Of a DNA stretch of 64,000 bases, positions 36,401 through 43,522 are shown piece by piece; the first letter of the stretch is position 1; every line of letters starts with the position of its first letter. The translations under genes were made by a program, and so were the position numbers. Under the pieces are notes generated by a model. It was not told where the DNA came from, made no database searches, and saw nothing but the letters and a program-made list of their open reading frames with translations. The DNA comes from an uncultured Eubacteriales bacterium (lineage in GTDB: Bacteria; Bacillota; Clostridia; Oscillospirales; Oscillospiraceae): positions 30,432 to 94,431 of the forward strand of contig CABQNH010000003.1 of the NCBI GenBank assembly GCA_902465435.1, read 5' to 3'.

Positions 36401-38651
36401 CTGGACTGCAGCGCAGAGCAATGTTGCAACCGGTTACGACAAGCTTGTCTTTACGCCGGAGCAGATCATGAACGGCGCAAGCCAGACGAAGGTCGTTGTG
36501 CGCACGCACGCGGCCGGACAGACTCCCTCCGACGGCGTCGGCAATGTTGACGTCCACAAGGAAGTCGAAATGTATGAGAATGTCATCACCATCCCTGCGT
36601 CCGTCGTATATTATGAGGACAATTTCGGCGGCATCGACTATGCGGAGAACTCCGACAGCTGGATCGACATGGGCCAGGGGGACGGCAACTATCAGGATGC
36701 CGACCAGGACGAACAGTACGGTCACGACGGCAGCTATGAAAACGAGGGCTATGAGACCTCCGGCGGCTCCGTTACGAAGATTACCGTAACGGAAGACACG
36801 AAGGTTCTCAGCTTCAAGTTCCACGGCACCGGCTTTGAGATCATTAGCCGCTGCTCGGCAAATTGCTCCGCGACGGTCGTCGTTACGGTCTATGACAGCA
36901 ACGGCACCGAGGTTCGCAACATTCCGGCCATCACCGAATATGACAACAATGGCGACGATGAGGGCGACGAGGTCGTCTATCAGGCCCCGATCGTTTCGGT
37001 GAATGACCTCGATCCTGCGGACTACAGTGTCCAGCTTGCCGTCACGGCGCGGCAGAACTATGATAACTGGACGGTTACCTATCAGGGCTACGCCAACGGC
37101 GTTATCACCTATAAGATCGTCAACAAGCAGACGAATGAGGTCTATTACAAGTATGTCGATGTTGCTGCCGACAAGTCGACCTTTGCCAAGGAAGACGGAA
37201 CGGCCTGCGCAAACCCGATGCTTGAAACGAGCTACCTCTACATTGACGGCGTCCGCATCTTTAATCCGCTCGCGGTTAAGAAGGACGACGGCACGATTGA
37301 CTATGACCCCAACGGGAATTATATTCCCAATGAGTCCGGCGCGCAGATCCTTCAGATCCACGATCAGGTGATCGCTGGTAATATCGCTGTGGGCGAGGTC
37401 AACAGCACATCCGTAAGCTTCGGCAGCGGCACCTCCAGCTATGTGGAGAACCGCAACAACAACCTGATCACCGGCAACAACTCGACCTCGATCGATGTAT
37501 ATGCACTCGTCGGCCCGAATAACGAGCTGTATCTCAACGGCCTGTCGCTGACGCAGGCGATTGCCTTCTACGTCAAGCCGGTAGACTCCGTGCCTCTGGC
37601 AGAGCGGACGCTGCAGATCGGCGTGCGCGGCATCGATGCCGATGCGATTGAGGGCTATACCTCCGCGAAGCTGATCGACGATCCGAACAATGACACCGTT
37701 CTGCTGCAGAGCAACTTCAGCACGACCGGCAGCGCGGCGTGGACGAAGATCGCGGGCATTAACAGCGGTACAGAGCAGTATTATCACGTGGATCCGACGC
37801 TGTGTGCTTACGATGCGTCCAAGGAGGCATATCTTGTCGTCCTCACGGCGCAGAACGGTATGGTTTCGCTGACCGGGCTGAAGGTCAAGGGCTATGAGCT
37901 GCTTCAGGCCTATGACAGCAGCAGCATCGTCTATAACCCGGACGGCTCGCTGACGGATAGCTCGATCGATGTGGTCAATAATATGCTCGACGCGTTCAAG
38001 GCAACGCTCCAGAGCAGGGAAGTCGTTGTCCCGCGTGCAATCAGCTCGCAGCCGATCGACATCACGCTCGAATCGCCCAAGACGCCGGAGAAGACCGAGG
38101 CACCCTATGAGGATATCAAGGGTACCTGGTATGAAGAGGCGGTAACGCGTCTGAATGAAAAGGGCCTGATTTACGGCTTCGACGACGGCCTGTTCCACGG
38201 TGAACGCATGATGTCCAGAGAACGCTTCGTCGTCCTGCTGGTTCGTGCGCTGAATCTGAAGCCGCTGCAGGATTCTGCATGCCGCTTTGCGGACGTGAAG
38301 GGCCGCTGGAGCGCAAAGGAAGTTGAGATCGCCGCACAGTACGGTCTGGTGGCCGGCGTGACGGAAACGGAATTTGCGCCGACGCGCGGCCTGACCCGTC
38401 AGGAAATGATGGTCATTGTGGCGCGTGCCATCGAAACGCTGAACATCAAGACGCCGGAGCCGCAGGAGCTGGATCGGTACACCGATACGGATCAGATCGC
38501 GGGCTGGGCACTTGACAGCGTGAAGCTGCTGGTGGCGTCCGGACTCATCAGCGGCGTCAGTGCAACGGAGATCGCACCGCTCAGAGAATGCTCGCGCAGC
38601 GAAATGTGCATGGTCATCTACCGTCTGATCTGTTTGTCTGAATCGAAGTAA
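30462..38651 (+). CDS. Giant SLH-anchored surface protein with ricin-like and fibro-slime-like modules
   Basis: This 2729-residue exported protein has a signal peptide at about 1-32. Ricin-type lectin-like segments lie near 162-273, 345-499, 1300-1463 and 1857-1986, recognised by repeated LDL, DGTxVHxW and QxW patterns. A fibro-slime/PA14-like segment (SPYFADDG to NIRIETNI) lies at about 937-1083, and an Asp/Gly-rich stretch near 2060-2110. Three SLH domains at the C-terminus (about 2549-2723, each FADVKGRW-like) should tether it to the wall or S-layer. A TTG at 30456 gives an alternative start two codons upstream. It is followed 12 bases later by the small peptide gene. Confidence 0.88.
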   Translation: MKMKRVLSFLLAAALIIGMLPAVTLLHASAATAGDTYDVSYGTLNSSKSVSLPITIHNYPNDGMLFEYSSYVGKEQYIYARAHAEVATPGYGQAWYANGYNRTTKNSENFTVLGTYYLTAWNSVKANAAKNPDGTSPYYYAVAVSTEYNADVKLYSEDNTSIPEAQRRWLVLMDSEGYYLFYNLANGSCLDLCNSAAHGNVWCWTPNYGAAQRWKPIVDADGGYHFVSKAQSTNSLDLDVGNLVDGTNVHVWDSDYNSNARSGEAQKWALIPVSGESSAKSGVAGQAMRVVSSSLSAAQDSYYGGGDATVLEQSTEKKNARYLSIVYQIDGIDNGIATLTEPFKIVPFNNTDKALDVSNGYAVDGTKIQIWSSGANDDNTTKYLMAEPSGDGSYYLRWYRRNSGTMTATDFYVGGVTDSVVQAACKAKSSANRFQIVDNGDGSYSFRVVGVKNSTTGEQLYLDYRGSSTDNGTAVQGYAWTNTNGHRFYLQNVANEKITFAAQTYTLYPGFDDQPTEESEALKANGIRMELSTAPGYHRITLDLSTAAGYAAAQKLTSLTVGTPSGKRVVLDIAAIGGFETEQKATNFGYDVTCGMLDCLNYGSYSATKQWRSSTEADYNASDKSGSTVRRYRTGNNLAYGMLLPNSGYNTVNSYYKFDNFGYASPFGTDTTVQDNLAADVWKAYAIFQAYTVPTSAPWGRWYVQTQGDSSYNTVNSATTNFPLVTLDGVEYSDISKYLPNMHSYIDGMATIGLVNYTLDPETKIPVYTQETVQKLAKLLQASLGISEVYEASSATYNYNFVQGEKVFGTKDWAQTIRDYLATCGNPNLTEVSTDYWESYKAGHADMLELSWEQITNGDYRANFNNYLDIAYWMLHTLYKDNNGVSTTVPEYDHLTLTQETNSSGKSYYVFDGGYDDLEYNTATGAISHTGSTGTKGMVYYTSTSATTAKPFLPTTDSVAYNQTNSPYFADDGVSSAEADRYDTYVGRDYNFSMEGHGQFVFNTEDNLYFNFQGDDDVYLFINNKLVMDIGAAHSITNSMFDLNDYVKECGLVDGETYDFDFYYMERHGYGSNIRIETNIEVTSKDVVSEKGAIQDGQTLNNYGLADQSKVLEYYFTLRNEGYALPLTNLAFEDEKLGFSVGYNGVTLGSYKLNGTSKNRAISDLHAVLTLADGTEITLRFADTQALQDFLTDVKCDGHPSAGLSAGESLTIYGVRYGLLSDGIFKNTVYTEASSIRGKADFAVFAGVAQHYYMWAGHPIAVSVGDAAGTVLGSEQVGALSAFTPASGNGATTAYQPLADGVYTIGATKGRTYTWAPGSGDQLVVKSAKTLYEDGTSGNEPLFYVRYAGGGYYTIQYLQDNRYACIDITSGTNASSRNDTADYDDRIVLRSFASADAAAADKAALWQIGWNADHAISSGSDANSFIIRPALGSGYAVDLDAGKLADNTVIHLWTNSSSNVGWQFNSVANGYTDNNTVANDILVFDYSAAGTYSQYYLTSYTDGGATVSTVVPVVIHVLDVKDNTYVLDYGLPVNLNNAADGGLLNNDTTQVAGTTTTSFLEGMITGEGYEGLARLAREGKITDKTNAISGTAINAVRNGYGSFTAMNGDAAERATYRISYTANSAYVLSISDAGSGDWEDTKPSGVPDENIESRTVYRYSDRITTPVTTTTSGSVQYVESFPSGFDTGNALYAQYHKSPVSGAGITTNSTTTVGYIYWHWCRNGALGSPWVRTIGSSSGSIDGAAATTFHAWFNSNYATAISGGADISKSYLDSSLNPVVFRDPGDTDADYGPFASSYSKQYCQDSALWYTITVKQQNYTKTSTSYTYTWSDYTDWSPIAVVASDTRKVESKTQYRAKTDTTIAEGVALVLQERDDSNLSQLWYFNEQDDGSYVIENVKSGMTLQLAAQAANGVAVVQKTKNATPDGLEKWNIVKNSSGNVELLPASNNSFAVDLPAGNTVNNTAVTLYTRIGNGHTPQTWTAAQSNVATGYDKLVFTPEQIMNGASQTKVVVRTHAAGQTPSDGVGNVDVHKEVEMYENVITIPASVVYYEDNFGGIDYAENSDSWIDMGQGDGNYQDADQDEQYGHDGSYENEGYETSGGSVTKITVTEDTKVLSFKFHGTGFEIISRCSANCSATVVVTVYDSNGTEVRNIPAITEYDNNGDDEGDEVVYQAPIVSVNDLDPADYSVQLAVTARQNYDNWTVTYQGYANGVITYKIVNKQTNEVYYKYVDVAADKSTFAKEDGTACANPMLETSYLYIDGVRIFNPLAVKKDDGTIDYDPNGNYIPNESGAQILQIHDQVIAGNIAVGEVNSTSVSFGSGTSSYVENRNNNLITGNNSTSIDVYALVGPNNELYLNGLSLTQAIAFYVKPVDSVPLAERTLQIGVRGIDADAIEGYTSAKLIDDPNNDTVLLQSNFSTTGSAAWTKIAGINSGTEQYYHVDPTLCAYDASKEAYLVVLTAQNGMVSLTGLKVKGYELLQAYDSSSIVYNPDGSLTDSSIDVVNNMLDAFKATLQSREVVVPRAISSQPIDITLESPKTPEKTEAPYEDIKGTWYEEAVTRLNEKGLIYGFDDGLFHGERMMSRERFVVLLVRALNLKPLQDSACRFADVKGRWSAKEVEIAAQYGLVAGVTETEFAPTRGLTRQEMMVIVARAIETLNIKTPEPQELDRYTDTDQIAGWALDSVKLLVASGLISGVSATEIAPLRECSRSEMCMVIYRLICLSESK

Positions 38652-38663
38652 GGAGGCGTTATT

Positions 38664-38912
38664 GTGAAAAAGTACAGCAAACCTTGCCTCGTAGTTGAAC
38701 GCTTCGAGCTGACGCAGCACCTTGCAAGCTGCGGCAGTCTGAAGATCAACCAGTGGGATATCAACTGTGTGCTTTCCGCACCGGATGCACCCTCCGAGAT
38801 GCGCGACTTGGCCATGATCGGTTATTTCATGGCGCAGGGCGGCTGCCCGAAGCTCGCAACCGACGGAGCACTGTGTGTCAATGCTAGCACCAACATGGCC
38901 TTCACTTCCTGA
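38664..38912 (+). CDS. 82-residue Cys-containing peptide, candidate RiPP-like precursor
   Basis: This small protein opens MKKYSKPCLVVERFELTQHL and contains five cysteines (8, 23, 35, 61, 71) plus Gly/Ser/Thr-rich C-terminal stretches. The MKKYxKP opening is frequent among short Clostridia peptides of unknown function. Translation begins at GTG 38664, seven bases after AGGAGG at 38651-38656, which overlaps the end of the surface-protein gene, so coupling is likely. The nearby PqqD and radical SAM/SPASM genes make a modified-peptide precursor plausible; a small structural surface peptide is the alternative. A 12-bp hairpin follows at 38921-38948. Confidence 0.7.
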   Translation: MKKYSKPCLVVERFELTQHLASCGSLKINQWDINCVLSAPDAPSEMRDLAMIGYFMAQGGCPKLATDGALCVNASTNMAFTS

Positions 38913-38920
38913 TGCATTTG

Positions 38921-38948
38921 CCCTGCTGCCGCTTCGGCGGCAGCAGGG
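38921..38948 (+). terminator. Perfect UUCG-loop hairpin after the small peptide gene
   Basis: CCCTGCTGCCGC (38921-38932), loop TTCG, GCGGCAGCAGGG (38937-38948): twelve perfect pairs capped by an exceptionally stable tetraloop. No T-run follows, so it may protect the upstream mRNA 3' end or attenuate transcription into the hexosaminidase gene rather than terminate fully. Confidence 0.6.
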
Positions 38949-39011
38949 GAGTGCGCATGTGTCAGTTCAAACAACGAATCCGCATTTTGCGGTAGATCAG
39001 AGGAGAGCATT

Positions 39012-41915
39012 ATGAAAAAACGAATGGTTCGAAGCCTGATATTCCTCGTTCTTGCGGCGATGATGGTGACGATGCTGTCCGGCCTGTCCTTTGCGGTAGG
39101 TGTCGGCGGTCTTCAGACCTATGTCGATAGCTATACGCAGGGAAGCGGAAGCTTTTCGCTTACCTCAGGCAGTAGAATTTATGTGGTTTCCACTTCCGCG
39201 CCGACCGGACAATTTGCGAAAACTCTGCAGCTGATTGCTTCGCAGTTTGCTGCGAAATCCGTGCCGACGGCAACGCCGATGTCGATTGTTTATGGCCCTG
39301 CAGCAAGCGCTCGCGACGGCGACCTTATTGTGCAAGCAGACAACAGCCTCAGCGACGAGGCGTATCGCATCGAGATTACAAGCAGCAATGCTGCCATTTA
39401 TTTCACTGCGGGCGCGGCAAATCTGTTTTACGGCGGCGAGGGCAGCTATAACAGCCTCCTGTACGGCGGAAACACACTGCTGAAGCTCTTTATTACCAAC
39501 GGTTCTTCGACCGTTTCCTGCTGCACGATCAGCGACGCGCCGGATACGGCGGAGCGCACGCTGCAGCTTGACATTGCAAGAAAGTATTGGACGGTCGATT
39601 GGGTCAAGAATCTAATCCGTGAGGCATCCTGGATGGGCTATAACACGCTGGATCTCCACATGACGGAGGATCAGGGCTACCGTGCCAACATCTGGCGCAA
39701 CAGGAACGGCAATACCGTCCTTGACTGCAACGGAAATGACTTTAACTGGACGATGGGCGGCAATATCGTAAGCTGGAATAAATCCTACTACGATACCACG
39801 AACGGTATTTATTCCCGCGACGATTTGATCGAGATCATCGAATGCGCGAAGGAATATCATATCGAGATCATCCCTGCGGTTGATTTCCCGACCCACGCCG
39901 ATGCCCTGATTGCGAAGTTCAATTCGAACTTTGTCAACACCGGCACCAATTTCAGCTTCCGGTTTGACGGCAAGACATATACCGGCAAAAGCAGCCTTTC
40001 GGTCGACACGACGCAGACTATCAACGTCGTGGACGACTACGCCAGAAATCTTGCCTTTGCGGTGACGCAGGCCTATGCAGACTTCTTCGCGGATTATGGC
40101 TGCACGAAGTTTAATATTGGCGCGGATGAGGTTGCCGGCGCGTCCAGATCCTGGGCGACCGCTTCCTATACGATGCAGCATGGCGGCTCCATCGCAAAGG
40201 ACGCCTATGTGATTTTTATCAACGAGCTGGCAGGAATTCTGCAGCGCAATGCATACGGTGCTGACAACCACAATTACCGTGTCCGCGCCTTTAACGATTG
40301 CCTGTTCGGCACCGGCTTCTACTTCTACGGCTCGTATACGCCGGACAGAACGCAGGCAACAGTCGCCGTAAACCCGGACATTGACGTTTTGTTTTGGACG
40401 GCAAGCAGCCACCACACCTCGCCCTCTACGCTCGCTGCGCAGGGACGGACGGTTTACAACTGCATCAACTGGTATACCTATTATGTCCTGCGCTACGATA
40501 CTGCAAATAATACGGGCGAGGCACGCTCGGATAACTGCACGCAGTGGACGTTTAACCACAACAGTCCGGAGCGAGCTTACTCCGGCTGCGGGAAGGGCTG
40601 TAAATACGGCTCGAACTGCAGCGGCGAGGGCTGGAACCCGACGAAGTTCTGGGGCTGCACGACGGGAGAGTATCGCGAAACGGTGACAACGAACCTTGGC
40701 GGCGGCTATTTCCTCATTTGGGGCGACTGGGCCGGATGGGACAATCAGACTTCCATCTGGAACAGCGACGGAAGCACCAGCAACAATGGCAGCGCCAACT
40801 ACAACCTGATTAAGCGGATGTGGTCGAACGCTGCAAAGCAGTGGAGCTGGTCGGTTGACAGCAAGCTCAGCTTCTCTGACTTCTCCACCTATCGGGAAGC
40901 GGTTCGCCATTACCCCGGCTTTACCGATTGCAACTCTGCGCCGAGCATTCCTGCATCCGGCACAATCGAGTCTGCGATCGACCGCAGCGCGCTCGCGGAG
41001 CTTTTGGACAATGTGCTCGACCGCAATAACTACACGGCTTCGTCTTACGAGGCCTATGAGAAGGCAGTCGACGCAGGCCGCGCGGTTTATAACGATGCGG
41101 CTGCATCTCAGCAGACCATTGACGAGGCGGTTACAGCGATCCGCTCTGCAATGGAAAAACTGCAGACCGTCCCCGCCACGATGACGATCTTGCTTGTTTG
41201 CAAAATTGGCGGCACGGAAAAGCGGATCGATTCGATAGAGCTTGGCGCGGAGATCAATGAGACGTATATGGTCGATATCCCGAATCTTACGGGCTATCGC
41301 TACGCTTCGGTTTCCGGTGCGACATTTGTTCCCAGCCCGTTCGGCACAAGCTGCGGTTATGTTTTGGCAACAGCGACACAGGTAAAGAACCAGATCAAGG
41401 TCTATTACGACAATGACCCGTATCTTGCAATTCTGAAGGCTGCACTGCGCATCACCAGGGAAGACAAGGGTTATGCCAACTATGCAGCCTATGCGGAGGC
41501 GCTGCAGGAAGCGCAGAGCTTCTATGACCGGGTCTCCGCGTCTCCGGAAACGCTGACGGAGCAGTCGGAGGTCAATGCGATGGTGCGTGCGCTGCTTCTT
41601 GCGCAGCTTTCTCTGGCTACAGAAAGTGATACGACGGAAATTCAGAACTGCGGCTTTGAAACGGCGTATGCTGCGGCCGGGAAGGTTGCCGTCCTGAAGG
41701 TCAATACGACTCCTGACGTCACTGGAATTTCTGTGACGTGCGGCGGTAAGGATGTGCAGCTTATTTATCTTGCAAGCCGTGAGGAAAAGGACGGCACAAA
41801 GACCTGGCGCCTGCGTTTTGCTGCGCCGGAGGTCGTTGGTGACTATACCTATACCGTAACGGCACAGGCAGCCGGGCGGAATGCGGAAGCGACCGCCGTG
41901 CTGACGGTTCAGTAA
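39012..41915 (+). CDS. Secreted GH20-type beta-N-acetylhexosaminidase
   Basis: This 967-residue protein has a signal peptide (about 1-28), a GH20b-like N-terminal beta domain, and a catalytic barrel with the paired acid residues Asp372-Glu373 in FNIGADEVAG, typical of substrate-assisted hexosaminidases. The barrel contains a Cys-rich insertion (YSGCGKGCKYGSNC, about residue 524). After it come two FIVAR-like three-helix segments (about 655-718 and 805-875) and an Ig-like C-terminal domain. No LPxTG or SLH motif is visible, so it is either released or held by partners. It probably removes GlcNAc/GalNAc from host or wall glycans. Confidence 0.85.
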   Translation: MKKRMVRSLIFLVLAAMMVTMLSGLSFAVGVGGLQTYVDSYTQGSGSFSLTSGSRIYVVSTSAPTGQFAKTLQLIASQFAAKSVPTATPMSIVYGPAASARDGDLIVQADNSLSDEAYRIEITSSNAAIYFTAGAANLFYGGEGSYNSLLYGGNTLLKLFITNGSSTVSCCTISDAPDTAERTLQLDIARKYWTVDWVKNLIREASWMGYNTLDLHMTEDQGYRANIWRNRNGNTVLDCNGNDFNWTMGGNIVSWNKSYYDTTNGIYSRDDLIEIIECAKEYHIEIIPAVDFPTHADALIAKFNSNFVNTGTNFSFRFDGKTYTGKSSLSVDTTQTINVVDDYARNLAFAVTQAYADFFADYGCTKFNIGADEVAGASRSWATASYTMQHGGSIAKDAYVIFINELAGILQRNAYGADNHNYRVRAFNDCLFGTGFYFYGSYTPDRTQATVAVNPDIDVLFWTASSHHTSPSTLAAQGRTVYNCINWYTYYVLRYDTANNTGEARSDNCTQWTFNHNSPERAYSGCGKGCKYGSNCSGEGWNPTKFWGCTTGEYRETVTTNLGGGYFLIWGDWAGWDNQTSIWNSDGSTSNNGSANYNLIKRMWSNAAKQWSWSVDSKLSFSDFSTYREAVRHYPGFTDCNSAPSIPASGTIESAIDRSALAELLDNVLDRNNYTASSYEAYEKAVDAGRAVYNDAAASQQTIDEAVTAIRSAMEKLQTVPATMTILLVCKIGGTEKRIDSIELGAEINETYMVDIPNLTGYRYASVSGATFVPSPFGTSCGYVLATATQVKNQIKVYYDNDPYLAILKAALRITREDKGYANYAAYAEALQEAQSFYDRVSASPETLTEQSEVNAMVRALLLAQLSLATESDTTEIQNCGFETAYAAAGKVAVLKVNTTPDVTGISVTCGGKDVQLIYLASREEKDGTKTWRLRFAAPEVVGDYTYTVTAQAAGRNAEATAVLTVQ

Positions 41916-42077
41916 CATTCCCTGTTTTGCGCGGTTCGGGATTTATGCCGTCCGTGCAAAAGGGCAACCGCAATGTGCACATTTTGTACTGTCCGTTCAC
42001 GGGGTGAGCGCACGGCCAGCATAGCTCGTGCAGCCTGTGCGGCGCGGAACGCAGCGATGCGGTTGCCGGAAAAGACG

Positions 42078-42109
42078 CTCCCCGACATGGCGATAGCCGT
42101 GCCGGGGAG
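42078..42109 (+). promoter_or_regulatory. Hairpin upstream of the radical SAM gene
   Basis: CTCCCCG (42078-42084) pairs with CGGGGAG (42103-42109) with a nested GGC/GCC stem inside. No T-run follows. It ends 11 bases before the GGAGGAAAG ribosome-binding site of the radical SAM gene and is itself nested near a longer inverted repeat (41963-41972 with 42058-42067). Confidence 0.5.
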
Positions 42110-42130
42110 TATGTATTATGGAGGAAAGCC

Positions 42131-43258
42131 ATGCGGCAGGATATACCAATCAGACGATCATTGACGCTTCGCGCTGTGGAGAGCAAAACACCGGTCACGG
42201 GCGGCTTTGAGCTGACGCCTCGCTGTAATTTAAACTGCAAAATGTGCTATATCCGCATGAACGCGCAGGAATGTGCGCAAAAGGGGAGAGAGCGCACGGC
42301 ACAGGAGTGGATCGAGATGGGGCGGCAGGCCGTGGAGGCCGGGACGCTTTTCCTGTTGCTGACCGGCGGCGAGCCGTTTCTCAGGCCGGATTTCCGCGAA
42401 ATATATACCGAGCTTGTCAAGCTGGGGCTGTCTGTATCCATTAATTCGAATGGAACGCTGATCGACGATCGCGCGATTCATTGGCTGCGGCAGTCTCCAC
42501 CGGCGCAAATCAACATTACGCTCTACGGAATGCGCCGCGAGACATATGGCGCGCTGTGCGGCGATCCGGCTGCGTTTGATCGTGCGATTCGCGCGATCGA
42601 CGCACTGCGCGACGCAGGCATTCTGGTTGCGCTCAATGCGACGATGACGCCGCTCAATGCACAGGACATGGAGGAAATTGCAGCCTTCGGCGCCGAACGC
42701 GGCCTTCGCGTCAAGCCGACCTATTATCTTTTCCCACCGGATCGGAGACAGCCGGGGAGCGCCTGCGGCTGTAAGCGGTTCTCTCCGGAGCTTGCGGGCA
42801 GGCTGACGGCTCAGGCGCAGTGGCTTACGGAGGAGCATACGCGGCTGCGTGCTTTTGCAATGGCGCAGCCGGAGGCGGAGAACTTTGAAGCGCTGGATGA
42901 TTGCGTGCGCAGCGAGGCGGTTCCCTTGGGCTGCCTTGCGGGCTGCTCACAGTATTGGATTTCCTGGGATGGGAAGATGATGCCTTGCGGAATGATGGAC
43001 GATCCGTATGCGCTGCCGTTCACGGACGGATTTGCGGCCGCATGGCAGGAAATCGTGCAAAAAACCGCGGGCCTTCGCTTGCCGGCGCAATGCGGCGAAT
43101 GCGGCCTGCGCGCTGCCTGCCCGGCCTGCGCGGCAATCAATCGCTGTGAAACCGGAAAGACGACAGCACGGCCGGAGTACCTTTGCCGCTTGACGGAGTC
43201 CTATGTGCAGGCACTGAAAGCACGCTTTCGGGAGGAAGCGCAGGAGAATTCGCAATAG
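42131..43258 (+). CDS. Radical SAM/SPASM enzyme, candidate peptide maturase
   Basis: This 375-residue enzyme has the [4Fe-4S]-SAM motif CNLNCKMC (Cys32, Cys36, Cys39), the GGE-type SAM-binding block LLTGGEPFLRPDF, and a Cys-rich C-terminal SPASM region (CSQYWISWDGKMMPCGM, then CGECGLRAACPACAAINRC and a final LC) that should hold auxiliary iron-sulfur clusters. SPASM enzymes of this layout modify ribosomal peptides (thioether, C-C or epimerised products) or activate sulfatases. No sulfatase is nearby, whereas a PqqD gene and a Cys-containing peptide are. ATG 42131 has GGAGGAAAG at 42120-42128. Confidence 0.88.
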   Translation: MRQDIPIRRSLTLRAVESKTPVTGGFELTPRCNLNCKMCYIRMNAQECAQKGRERTAQEWIEMGRQAVEAGTLFLLLTGGEPFLRPDFREIYTELVKLGLSVSINSNGTLIDDRAIHWLRQSPPAQINITLYGMRRETYGALCGDPAAFDRAIRAIDALRDAGILVALNATMTPLNAQDMEEIAAFGAERGLRVKPTYYLFPPDRRQPGSACGCKRFSPELAGRLTAQAQWLTEEHTRLRAFAMAQPEAENFEALDDCVRSEAVPLGCLAGCSQYWISWDGKMMPCGMMDDPYALPFTDGFAAAWQEIVQKTAGLRLPAQCGECGLRAACPACAAINRCETGKTTARPEYLCRLTESYVQALKARFREEAQENSQ

Positions 43259-43462
43259 GGAAGCCGCAGTGCGGAAGCGGATTGCGCCGCAGCCGCTTGG
43301 GACGATCCAATCGTTGCGGGAGGGAGATGAATCGCATTTCTGATCCATTTTCTCACTGGAAAATGCAGTCCGCTGATTCAGAACGCTCGGATGGCAAGCG
43401 GCGTTTGTCTGCTACAGTAGATAAGCACGCTGGCGATTGAATTCCAAAGAAAGTAAAAAACT

Positions 43463-43511
43463 AAAAATCATGCAGCGGCAATGAATCGCAATTGCTGCTG
43501 CATGATTTTTG
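43463..43511. terminator. Bidirectional terminator between radical SAM and ABC exporter genes
   Basis: A 19-bp stem (43464-43482 with 43491-43509, one G-T wobble) around an 8-base loop has T-runs on both strands. It separates the convergent radical SAM (+) and ABC exporter (-) genes. The 200 bases before it (43259-43462) show nothing recognisable. Confidence 0.85.
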
Positions 43512-43522
43512 CTTTTGTCCGG

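Noticed and set aside
35763..38720. Very long open frames on the minus strand opposite the giant SLH gene (also 32589-35618)
   Set aside because: They are reflections of the strong codon bias of the plus-strand gene. Their low-complexity Arg/Leu/Ile-rich translations match no family, no ribosome-binding sites precede them, and the plus-strand product has clear domains.
38664..38912. SCIFF-type (six cysteines in about 45 residues) precursor
   Set aside because: It is 82 residues with five widely spaced cysteines; the SCIFF pattern is not present.
42131..43258. Anaerobic sulfatase-maturing enzyme as identity of the radical SAM protein
   Set aside because: No sulfatase gene is in the window and a PqqD gene plus small peptide are; it is not excluded but is the less supported reading.
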